From Agriotes lineatus (taxonomy: Eukaryota > Arthropoda > Insecta > Coleoptera > Elateridae), in the NCBI GenBank assembly GCA_940337035.1, contig CALNHX010007587.1:1-64000 (forward strand): a stretch of 64,000 nucleotides of DNA. The letters are read 5' to 3'. A program made the translations under genes and the position numbers. The notes beneath the pieces are model-generated. The model was not told the DNA's origin. It made no database searches and was given only the letters and a program-made list of their open reading frames with translations. Below, piece after piece: positions 50,001 to 62,000 of the stretch. How positions within the stretch are numbered: position 1 is the first letter of the stretch; each line of letters opens with the position of its first letter.

Positions 50001-53000
50001 GAAAACCGGGTCTTCAGTAACCCGGGCGAATCATCTCAGGTATACCAATATATTTTTCCACGAAATTTATTCTACAGCATCTCCATAACAGCTTCGAGGA
50101 ATACGCAAACACCCAAAGCAGTATATTGGAAAACGGTAGAATTATTTAAAAAAAAAAGAAATTCCGGGTCACTTGAGATCCGGTTTCCGCAGTCTGAGGG
50201 TTAATACCCAAATTTCAGATCGGTAGGTTCTATGGGGTGCAATTTGCTTCTCCATATACCTGTGATAGTTCTCCATTTCTTTTTTGTTCTGTGGTTCTTC
50301 ATTGTTTATATGGTTTTCTGATAATCCTACTCTTCCAGACTTCTAGTCTTTTTCAATATACCATGTTTATTACTCAAATTTCATTTTGATATGTTGATAT
50401 GGTGTTATACAGCTTCAAATTTTCTCATCTTCCTCTTTTGGACTTCGAAATCTGTTTTAATGTACCTTGTTTAACACTAAATTTTACATCTATATGTCAA
50501 CAGGGTGTTATACAGGCTTTAACTTTGCTCTATGGAACACATTCACTTCTCTATATAGCTGTGTTAGAAGTCCTTCAGTTTGTAAAGTACACCGCGTCAT
50601 CGATGCGCAGAACGCTAGAAACGTCCGGATGAGTCCATTACGTTCAACAAGGTGATTTCCACTGTTGGATTCAGTTTATTGCCGTTCGTCGTGTCATTTT
50701 GTTTTCTTGTGTGTTTATCAAAGTTTAACTCCACGTTTTACTTCTTTTCGCTTTTTAAAATAGTACTTTTCAGAACTAAACAGCTAGGATTGGGATTAAT
50801 TTCATATAAGTAAAATTTTTCCTTTACAGTATGAATTTGAGGTTACGATTACCGTACACGCCTCGAGTAAACGCATGCACTGCACGCCACTGATACCGGT
50901 TATTGGCGCATAACTGTAACCACGCCTATGTACTTCTTGCTTTGACACCACTCTAGTTCTGCATCTATTTTCCATTCTTTTGTTCTTCTATGTTTCTATG
51001 GTTTGTTTAAGATTCTTCTGTCCCAGGCTTCTAGTCTTTTCCAATATACCATGTTTTATACCCAAATTTCACATCGGTAGGTTAACATGGTGTTATATAG
51101 CTGCAAATCAGTTCTATGGGACGCATTTACGTATCCATATAGCTGTCAGTTCTCCATCTCTTTTTCGTTCTTTGGTTCTTCATTGTTTATATGGTTTTCT
51201 GACAATCCTAATCTTCCAGATTTCTAGTCTTTTTCAGTATAGGTACCATGTTTAATACTCAAATTTCATTTTGGTATGTTGATAGGGTTTTATACAGCTG
51301 CAACTCTGTTTCATGCGGCGCATTTGCTTCTCCATATAGCTGTGATAGTTCTCCATCTTTTTTTCGTTCTTTGGTTTTTCATTGTTTATATGGTTTTCTG
51401 ACAATCCTAGTTGTCCATACTTTAGTCTTCTTTAATATACCATGTTTAATACTCAAATTTCACTTCGGTATGTTGACATGGTATTATACAGCTTCAACTC
51501 TGCTCTATCGAACACATTCACTTCTCCATATAGCTGTGTTAGTTCTGCATCTCCTTACCATTCTTGGTTTTTCTTTGTTTATATGGTGTTTTAAGAATAT
51601 TCTGCCCCAGACTTCTATCCTCTTCCAACATACTATGTTTAATACCCAAATTTCACATCGTTAGCTTAACATGGTGTTATATAGCTTCAACTTTGATCTA
51701 TGGAGCACATTCGCTTCATCATACAGCTGTGTTAATTCTCCATCTCTTTTTTGTTCTTTGGTTCTTCATTGTTTATATGGTTTTCTGAGAATCCTACTCT
51801 TCCAGACTTCTGGTCTTTTTCAATATTCCATGTTTAATACTCAAATTTCACATCGGCATGTTGACATGGTATTATGCAACTTCAACTCTGTTCCATGGAA
51901 CACACTCACTTCTCCATGTAGCTGTGTTAGTTCTGCATATCCTTTCCATTCTTTCGTTCGTCTTTGTTTATATGGTTTTCTTAAGATCCTTCTCTCCCAG
52001 ACGTCTAGTCTTTTCTAATATACCATGTTTAATACCCAAATCTTACATCAGTAGTTTAACATGGTGTTATATAGCTTTAACTTTGATCTATGGGACACAT
52101 TCGCTTCTCCATACAGCTGTGTTAATTCGCCATCTCTTTTTCGTTCTTTGGTTCTTCATTGTTTAAATGGTTTTCTAAGAATCCTACTCTTCTAGACTTT
52201 AGTTTTTTTCAGTATTCCATGTTTAATACTCAAATTTCACATCGGTATGTTGACATGGTATTATACTACAGCTTGAACTCTGCTCTATGTAACACATTCA
52301 CTTCTTCATATTGCCGTGTTAGTTCTGCATCTCCTCTCCGTTCATTTGTTCTTCTTTGTTTATATGGTTTTTTAAGAATCTTGTCCTAGACTTCTAGTCT
52401 TTTCCAACATATCATGTTTAATACCCAAATTTCACAGCGGTAGGTTAACATGGTGTTATATAGCTGCAACTCTATTCTATAGGGCGCTTTTACTTATCCA
52501 TACAGCTGTGTTAGTTCTCTATCTCTTTTTCGTTCTTTGGTTCTCCATTGTTTATATGGTTTTCTGACAATCCTAGTCATTTTCATGTTTAATACTCAAA
52601 TTTCACATCGGGATGTTGACATGGTATGTAATATACAGCTTCAACTCTGCTCTATGGAACACATGAACTTCTCCATATAGCTGTGTTAGTTGTGCATCTC
52701 GTTTCCATTTTCTTCTTCTTCTTTGTTTATATGGTTTTTTAAGAATCTTCTGTCTCAGACTTCTAATCTTTCCCAACATACCATGTTTAATACCCAAATT
52801 TCACATCGGTATGTTGACATGGTATTATACAGCTTCAACTCTACTCTATGGAACATATTCACTTCTCCATATAGCTGTTAGTTCTCCATCGGCTTTCTAT
52901 TCTTTTGTTTTTCTTTGTTTATATTGCTTTGTAAGAATCTTCTGTCCCAGACTTCTAATCTTTTCCAACATACCATGTTATTACCCAAATTTCACATCGG

Positions 53001-56000
53001 TATGTTGACATAGTATGTATTATACAGCTTCAACTCTGCTCTATGGAACATATGAACTTCTCCATATAGCTGTGTTAGTTCTGCATCTCCTTTCCGTTCA
53101 TTTATTCTTCTTTGTTTATATGGTTTTTTAAGAATCTTGTCCTAGACTTCTAGTCTTTTCCAACATATCATGTTTAATACCCAAATTTCACAGCGGTATG
53201 TTGGCATGGTATTATACAGCTTCAACTCTGCTGTATGTCACATTCACTTCTCCATATAGCTGTGTTAGTTCTGCATCTCTTTCATTCTTTGGTTCTTCAT
53301 TGTTTATATGGTTTTCTGGCAATTCTACTATTCCAGACTTTTAATCTTTCAATATACCAAATTTCACATCGGTATGTTCACATGGTGTTATACAGCTCCA
53401 ATTTTGCTTTATGGCCCACATCATTTTAGTTATTCCATCTCGTTTCTCTTCTGCTCTTCTCTTTTTATTATTTTTGTTAACATCTTCCTCTTTTGGACTT
53501 CCAAGTCTGTTTCAGTGTATTTTGTTTAATACCCGAGTTTTATATCTGTATGTCAACATGGTGTTACACTGTTATACAGCATCACCGTTGCTTTATGGGA
53601 TATACGTCATGTCGTTTCTCTTTTTCTATTCTTTCACTTTATGTATGTTCTGCTAACATATGTCGACACAGTGATATACAGCTTCAGATTTGCTCTGTGA
53701 GGCATAACAGTTTCTTCATTAGTTGTTTTAGTTCTTGAACTGTTTTCCATACTTTCTGTATATGGTTTTCTTAATATCCTTTTTCATACTTCCAGTCTAT
53801 ATCAGTGTAGCTGGTTTAACATAAAATTCCTTATCCATATGTCAAAATGGTGTTGTACGGCTTAAACTTTGTTCCATGAACCACATCCACTTCATAGTTT
53901 TAGTTCTTTATCTTATTTATATTCTTTGATTCTTCTTTTATTATGTATTTTTCTTCTAGACCTCCAGTCTATATCATTGTACCTTGCTTAACATCAAATT
54001 TCACATCCTTATGTCAGTCAATATGGTGTTATACAACTTCAATTTTGCTTTTTTTATTTTAAGTATATCTATCACTACACTCTTTGTCTCAATAAGTTTT
54101 GTGGACTATCTTTAATAATTCTGGTTAGTCAAAATTTATCTGCTTTATTCGAGCTTCAAATTGGGGATTCCCCTATTTATATGGCAAACGATGGCAAAAC
54201 AGATTATTGTTTGTGGATGTGCTGTGGGTTGCAGTTGTATTTTACGTACATACGTCGTCGGTTATACTTACTCGTTCATATTTCTTGCATACATATAACC
54301 GCGTTATCGGAGTTTTCGCTTATCTGATGCAGGTGTTGCCCATGTTACTTCGGACTGTACCTGCAAATATGATTTTTTTTCTTTATTTATACATTGATGA
54401 CCTTGACTCAAATTGTATCTTTTCCAGGGTTACAATAAATAAAGCTAATTTATCACCTTAATTTTTAGGCCGCAGTACGTCTAGCAAAGATGGTAGGATA
54501 CGTCTCAGCTGGTACCGTAGAATACCTGTACGATACCTCAGGGCACTACTACTTTCTTGAACTGAATCCCCGTCTGCAAGTAGAGCATCCTTGCACAGAA
54601 ATGGTCTCCGACGTAAACTTACCAGCGGCTCAGTTACAAGTAAGTACAAACCGACTTAAATAAAGAGTTCCACTAAAATACTGCCTTTAGATTGCCATGG
54701 GTTTGCCCTTGCACTACATTAAAGACATTCGACTTCTCTATGGGGAATCACCCTGGGGCGACACAGAAATCAACTTCGATCAACCTATCCACAAACCTCA
54801 GCCATGGGGACACGTCATTGCAGCTCGTATTACATCTGAGAATCCTGACGAAGGATTCAAACCAAGTTCCGGCACAGTACAAGAACTGAACTTCCGGTCG
54901 TCGAAGAACGTATGGGGTTACTTCTCCGTGGCAGCTTCTGGCGGCTTGCACGAGTTTGCTGACTCACAGTTTGGTCACTGCTTCTCCTGGGGTGAAAATC
55001 GTGAGCAGGCTCGTGAAAATCTTGTGATAGCTCTGAAGGAATTGTCCATTAGAGGGGATTTCCGTACGACTGTGGAATATCTTATTACGTTGCTAGAAAC
55101 TAGCAGTTTCCAAGTAAGTTGATTTTAGTGTCACGCTGGAGTGAAAAATTTACGTTTGTTGTGTAAATAGGACAACACAATTGACACTGCCTGGCTGGAT
55201 CTTTTGATTTCCGAACGAATGCAGGCTGAAAAGCCCGACGTCATGTTGGGTGTTATGTGTGGGGCGTTACATATTGCAGATAAGCGAATCAGTGCAGCTT
55301 TTACTGAGTTCCAGAACTCTTTAGAACGTGGACAGATTCAATCGTCTAATACGCTTACTAATGTAGTTGACGTTGAACTTATACATGATGGGTAAGTTGC
55401 ATAAGATTCAGCCTTTATTAAAGCAGCTCGTTATAAGAAATGTGTCAATTTCAGTAACAAGTACAAAGTGCAAGCTACCAAAAGTGGTCTTAACACGTAT
55501 TTCCTAGTCATGAATGGTTCCTTTAAAGAGATTGAGGTTCATAGACTGAGTGATGGGGGTAAGTACTGGCTTTACGGTAATTTTTAATGTAATAAAATTG
55601 GAAATTTATAGGCATTCTGTTATCTGTGGATAGCGCTTCGTTTACCACCTATATGAAGGAAGAAGTCGACAGGTATCGAATTGTAATTGGCAACCAAACG
55701 TGTGTCTTTGAAAAAGAAAACGACCCCACCCTTCTTCGCTCTCCATCGGCTGGAAAACTTATTGGTTTCCTTATGGACGACGGAGGACATGTTTATCGGG
55801 GCCAGGCATATGCAGAAATTGAGGTTAGATTTCTTCAAGACGAAAGTATTTCAAAAATTATAAATAATCTTCCCCCCAGGTCATGAAAATGGTTATGACA
55901 TTAACAGCAGGCGAAGCGGGAAGCATATTTTACGTAAAACGCCCCGGAGCTGTCCTAGATGCAGGTTCGGTCATCGCCACTTTGGAGTTAGACGATGCCT

Positions 56001-59000
56001 CTTTGGTGACCAAAGCTCAATTATACAAAGGCCCGTTCCCAGAAATCGACGTGTCTGTGCCGATAGTTTCACAAAAACTCAATCACATTCATAATTCGTA
56101 CAAAGCCGTATTGGAAAATACCCTAGCAGGTTATTGCTTACCCGACCCATACAACGCACCCCGGCTCCGGGAAGTGATCGAGAAATTCATGGCCAGTCTT
56201 CGTGACCCCAGCCTGCCGCTTCTGGAGCTGCAAGAGGTCATTGCCTCCATTTCTGGCCGCATCCCCGCAGCTGTGGAGAAGAAAATACGCCGCCTCATGT
56301 CCCTTTATGAACGCAACATAACCTCTGTGCTTGCTCAATTTCCTAGTCAGCAGATTGCCAGCGTCATCGACGGGCACGCTGCCAGCATGCAGAAGCGAAC
56401 CGAACGTGATGGGTTCTTCTTGGCCACGGAAGGCATTGTACAGCTTGTGCAGAGGTACCGAAACGGTATCAGAGGACGCATGAAGGTTGCCGTGCATGAT
56501 TTGCTGAGGCAGTACTATGATGTGGAAAGCCAGTTTCAACAAGGTAAGTTTCTGTGTGATTAGAGATGGCTTACTGAATAAAACAACCGGCTAAACTGCA
56601 GAATCCCTTATAATTTTAGTTAAGGTTACTAGAGAACCACGGTTAATAATAACTAATATTAACAATAGGAGAGGAATTGACCCCAAAATCAGCAGTTTTC
56701 CCAAACAACCTTTTCAAACCAAGTCTACAAAATCTAGATAATCACAAAAACTTTGGTCTTTTTTGCTAATATAAATTTCTAACCTTTTGAGCACTCGATT
56801 TTCTCCTTATTTCCTTAATCTTCTTGCTTTACTTACCCATTTTATGTGCAGTTTCTTCTTAATTTGCTGCTTATTGTTAATTACAGGCACACAACTTGAG
56901 CATATTGCTTTGAATTTGATCTTATCGCTATTATGAATTTCTAATCTCACTTTCACCACTTGATTTTCTCTTCCTTTCCCGGAACTTCTTGCTTTATTCA
57001 TTTTATGTTTGGTTTCTTATTCTGAATTTGATTATTGTTAATTACACGTACAAAACTTGATAATAATACTTTAAATGTGGTCTTTTTCGCTATTATAAAT
57101 TCCTAACCCCACTTTGAGCACTTGATTTCTTTATATTTCCCTAAATTTCTTGCTTTACTGATTTTGTGTGCAGTTTCTTCTTAATTTGCTTCTTATTGTT
57201 AATTATAATCCCACAGCTTGAGAATTTTGCTTTAAAATTGGTCCTTATTGCTATTATGAATTTCTAACCTCACTTTGACCACTTGACTTACTTTTTAATT
57301 TCTCAAAACTTCTTGCTTTACTCATTTTATGTTCAGTTTCTTATTCTGAATTTGATTATTGTTAATTACACGTACAAAACTTGAAAATAATGCTTTAAAT
57401 GCGGTCTCCTTCGCTATTATCAATTTCTAACCTCACTTTGACCACTTGAGTTTCTCTTTCTTTCCTGAAACTTCTAGCTTTACTCATTTTATGTTCAGTT
57501 TCTTAGGGCCAGCGCCCACGGTGCGACTGTTTTGAGACAAAGGTTGTAAACTAGTTTACTCTGCAACCAGTTTACAACTAATATGAAACTTCTGCACGCA
57601 CACGGATACGACTCACTATGAAACAGTTTCAATCAGTTGGCATAGCAGTGCAATTAATAATTTTTACAATGTTAAATTCTGAATCAGATGAGGAAGACAT
57701 GATTGATTATTATCGATACCGCAGACAACGCAGGACACAAAGGGAGTACTGGATCCATCCATACATAAGGGGAACTCTGAATTTTAGACTGTTTGTAGCA
57801 GCACAGGAACTGTCTCAAACAGATAGAAAGTTTATAGCTTTTTATCGAATGTCTTGATCACCCATTTTGAAATAAATAAAATAACCACGTGGTAAACACC
57901 TTTAAAACAGGGCAACTTCTAGCTGCAACGCAACTGCGACCGTGGAACAATGGTCGCGTACAACCGATTTTCACTGATTGTAAACTAGTTTCATTCGAAT
58001 CGACTCGTGTGCGGTTCCACACTGCTACACGTTGCCGAAGTTACAAAAGAGTTACAAGATCAACTGATTTGTAACCTTTGTCTCAAAACAGTCGCACCGT
58101 GGGCGGTGGGCTTTATTCTGAATTAGATTATTGTTAATTACACGTACAAAACCTGAAAATACTTCTTTAAATGCGGTCTCCTTCGCTATTATCAATTTTT
58201 AACCTCACTTTGACCACTTGAATTTCTATTTCTTTCCCGCAACTTCTTGCGTTACTCATTTTATGTTTAGTTTCTCATTATGAATTAGATTATTGTTAAT
58301 TTCACCTACAAAACCTGAAAATAATGCTTTAAATGCAGTCTCTTTCGCAATTATGAATTTCTAACCTCACTTTGACCACTTGGCTTACTTTTTATTTTCT
58401 AAAATTTCTTGCTTTACTCATTTTATGTTCAGTTTCTTAATCTGAATTAGATTATTGTTAATTTCACATACAAAACCTGAAAATAATGCTTTAAATGCGG
58501 ACTCTTTCCCAATTATGAATTTCTAACCTCACTTTGACCACTTGGCTTACTTTTTATTTCCTAAAATTTCTTGCTTTACTCATTTTATGTTCAGTTTCTT
58601 AATCTGAATTAGATTATTGTTAATTTCACATACAAAACCTGAAAATAATGCTTTAAATGCGGTCTCTTTCGCAATTATGAATTTCTAACCTCACTTTGAC
58701 CACTTGGCTTACTTTTTATTTCCTAAAATGTCTTGCTTTACTCATTTTATGTTCAGTTTCTTAATCTGAATTAGATTATTGTTAATTTCACATACAAAAC
58801 CTAAAAATAATGCTTTAAATGCGGTCTCTTTCACAATTATGAATTTCTAACCTCACTTTGACCACTTGGCTTACTTTTTATTTCCTAAAATTTCTTGCTT
58901 TACTCATTTTATGTTCAGTTTCTTAATCTGAATTAGATTATTGTTAATTACACATACAAAACCTGAAAATAATGCTTTAAATGCAGTCTCTTTCGCAATT

Positions 59001-62000
59001 ATGAATTTCTAACCTTACTTTAACTACTTTTCGTATTCAAATTCACTCACCATAATAGTTTCCAATAACTTTCTAATTATATTATAGCTATTTTATTGTG
59101 TCTTGTAGTCAATTTTATTGAGTAAAGTAAACATAAATTCTTTTAGGAAGCTACGATAAATCCGTTGCCTCCTTAAGAGAAAAGCACAAGGACGACATGT
59201 CATCAGTGATGGCCACAATCTTTTCCCACGCTCACGTGCCGAAGAAGAACATGTTGGTCACCATGCTAATCGACCACCTGTGGTCCAAAGAACCCGGCTT
59301 AACTGACGAATTGTCCACTACCCTCAACGAGCTGACTTCTCTAAACCGCAGTGAACATTCCAGGGTAGCTCTGAGGGCTCGGCAGGTACTCATCGCAGCA
59401 CATCAACCAGCATACGAATTGCGCCACAACCAAATGGAGAGCATCTTCCTTTCTGCAACCGACATGTATGGCTACGAATTCCACCCAGAAAACTTGCAGA
59501 AGCTCATTGTGTCGGAAACGTCCATCTTCGATATTTTACACGATTTCTTCTACCATGTGAACAGAGCCGTGTGTCATGCTGCCTTGGAAGTATACGTGCG
59601 GAGAGCATACACCAGCTATGACATAACATGCTTGCAGCATCTGGAGCTCAGTTGTGAAGTGCCTCTCGTGCACTTCCAATTCCTCTTGCCCTCGACACAT
59701 CCCAACAGACTCATGCAGCTCGACATGAGGGAGCAGTCGGAGGATGAAACGCCAAAACCTTATGACAGCTTTCAGAGAACTGGTTGTATCGCAGCGTTTG
59801 ACAATTTCCAACAGTTCGAGCAGTATGCGGATGAAATTTTCGACTTGGTTGAGGATATAGCCAGTCCGGCGGCTGTATCGGCGAAGGATATGCAGGCTTT
59901 GGAAAGCGGCTCCGAGTCTCGTGGTAACAGTACGTCAATCAATGTTAGTTTAAGTGTTGAAGGGAATAGAAAACAAGAGGACGATCGGCAATATGAGCCT
60001 ATTCACATTCTCCACATTGGAGTGAAAGACAAAGGGGATGTGGATGATTCCACAATGGGCAAGATTTTTGGAAACTTCTGTGCTCGATACAAGGACGAGC
60101 TGGAGAAGAGGTGCATTAGGCGAATTACCTTCACGCTTTTGCAAAAGAAGCAGTATCCGAAGTATTTCACCTATCGCAACCGCGACGGATTTAGGGAAGA
60201 TCGCATTTATAGACATCTGGAACCTGCCTGTGCCTTCCAGTTGGAACTGAACAGAATGAGGACTTATAACCTAGAAGCCCTGCCTACCTCTAATCAAAAA
60301 ATGCATTTATATCTCGGCAAGGCCAAGGTAATAAAAACAAAAATAACCAAAGTTTAACGTTAAAATCTGTAATTTCATGTAGGTGGCGCCAGGTCAGGAA
60401 GTCACGGACTACCGGTTCTTCATTCGTTCCATAATTCGCCATTCTGACCTTATAACTAAAGAGGCCTCGTTTGAGTACCTGCAGAACGAAGGTGAACGGG
60501 CGCTTTTGGAGGCTATGGATGAACTGGAAGTTGCCTTTTCTCATCCCCACTCCCGCCGTACTGACTGCAATCACATCTTTTTAAACTTCATACCTTCTGT
60601 TATTATGGATCCAGCTAAAGTAAGGATTACATGTAACATGTATACGATCACTTATTGTAAAAATTATCGTACTTTTCAGATTGAAGAAGCTGTGACAAAT
60701 ATGGTAATGCGCTATGGTCCCAGGTTGTGGAAGTTGAGAGTACTGCAAGCCGAACTAAAAATGACCATTCGGTCCTCCCCCAGCTCACAACTGCAGAGCG
60801 TTCGCCTCTGCTTGGCCAACGATAGTGGCTATTATTTAGATATCAACATGTATAGTGAGGTTACTGATCCAGATTCTGGAATAGTAAGGGCCTCGAATAA
60901 CCATTTAAGGATAGCTTTGTAACTCTCTCGTTTTAGGTTCGATTCGAAGCGTTTGGCACGAAACAAGGTCCCATGCACGGGTTACCCATATCTACACCTT
61001 ACCTGGCCAAGGATTATCTGCAGCAGAAACGGTTCCAAGCACAGTTGAACGGCACCACATACGTCTACGACTATCCAGACATGTTCCGCCAAATGGTCGA
61101 CCTGCAGTGGAAGCAATATAGTGAGCAGAGATTAGGTACGTTGCAAATAACCAATGCTTCGAACAGAATTATAATTTAAAATTTAGCGGAAGACGTTAAG
61201 ATACCAGAAAAGCTAATGGACTTCGTGGAGCTCGTATTGGATTCAGAGACGGAGAGTCGGCTCATTGAGCAAAAGCGGGTCCCGGGCGAAAACAACGTCG
61301 GCATGGTGGCCTGGCGCCTTAGCTTGTTTACCCCAGAATACCCCGAAGGGCGTGATATTATTATAATCGCCAACGACATTACCTACCTCATCGGTTCGTT
61401 CGGGCCACGCGAGGACAAAGTGTTTGGACTTGCAAGTGAAGTTTCTCGTCAACTTAAAATTCCCAGGATATATATTGCTGCGAACAGTGGGGCAAGAATC
61501 GGTCTTGCGGAAGAAGTCAAAGCCCTGTTCAAGATTGCGTGGGAGGACGTCAGTGAGCCCGACAGGGGCTTCCGGTACTTGTACCTAACGCCCGAGGATT
61601 ATGCCAAAGTTAGCACCACAAACTCGGTTCGTGCCGTGCTTATTGACGATGAAGGGGAGTCCCGGTACAAGATCACAGATGTTATCGGTAAGGACGAAGG
61701 AATTGGCGTGGAGAACTTGCGATATGCCGGCATGATTGCCGGGGAGACTTCCCAGGCCTATAAGGAAGTCGTTACCATTTCAATGGTAACTTGCAGAGCC
61801 ATCGGTATTGGTTCCTATTTGGTCCGATTGGGGCAAAGGGTGATACAGATTGAAAATTCCCCGATTATTTTAACTGGTTACACCGCGTTGAACAAGGTTA
61901 GTGCTTGTTATCGTACGGTACCAACGGATTGATCTAACTTGTAAATTATAATTGCAGCTGTTGGGAAGAGAAGTGTATGCGTCGAATAACCAACTTGGTG

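Larger units (their letters stand above)
48255..54468 (+). repeat. ACC intron filled with ~195-bp tandem repeats
   Basis: A 6.2-kb intron composed mostly of a diverged tandem unit. The landmark ATGTTTAATACYCAAATTTCAC recurs near 51247, 51450, 51633, 51828, 52023, 52217, 52411, 52584, 52780 and 53168, giving a period of about 195 bp. The same unit is recognisable just after the donor at about 48320. The array is interrupted by a dispersed repeat (48440-49450), a piggyBac remnant (49606-50200) and an unrelated insert of about 370 bp (50582-50950). Open frames of 60-140 codons here are products of the repeat, not genes. Confidence 0.9.
56544..59146 (+). repeat. ACC intron with 162-bp tandem repeat array
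   Basis: After about 200 nt of unique sequence the intron becomes a tandem array from about 56740 to 59040. The landmark AGTTTCTTAATCTGAATTAG recurs at 58431, 58593, 58755 and 58917, exactly 162 nt apart. In the first part two unit types alternate (TTCTTAATTTGC and TTATTCTGAATT versions), giving a ~325-bp dimer. A Harbinger-type element interrupts the array at 57506-58112. Confidence 0.92.

Noticed and set aside
50610..50650. Hammerhead-ribozyme-like string (GAAAC and CGGATGAGTCC)
   Set aside because: The core CTGATGA is not present, and no helix II partner with a following GAAA was found.
48255..54468. Numerous 60-140-codon open frames in the 195-bp array
   Set aside because: They recur with the repeat period and switch frames between units; Phe/Ser/Leu-rich composition comes from the repeat.
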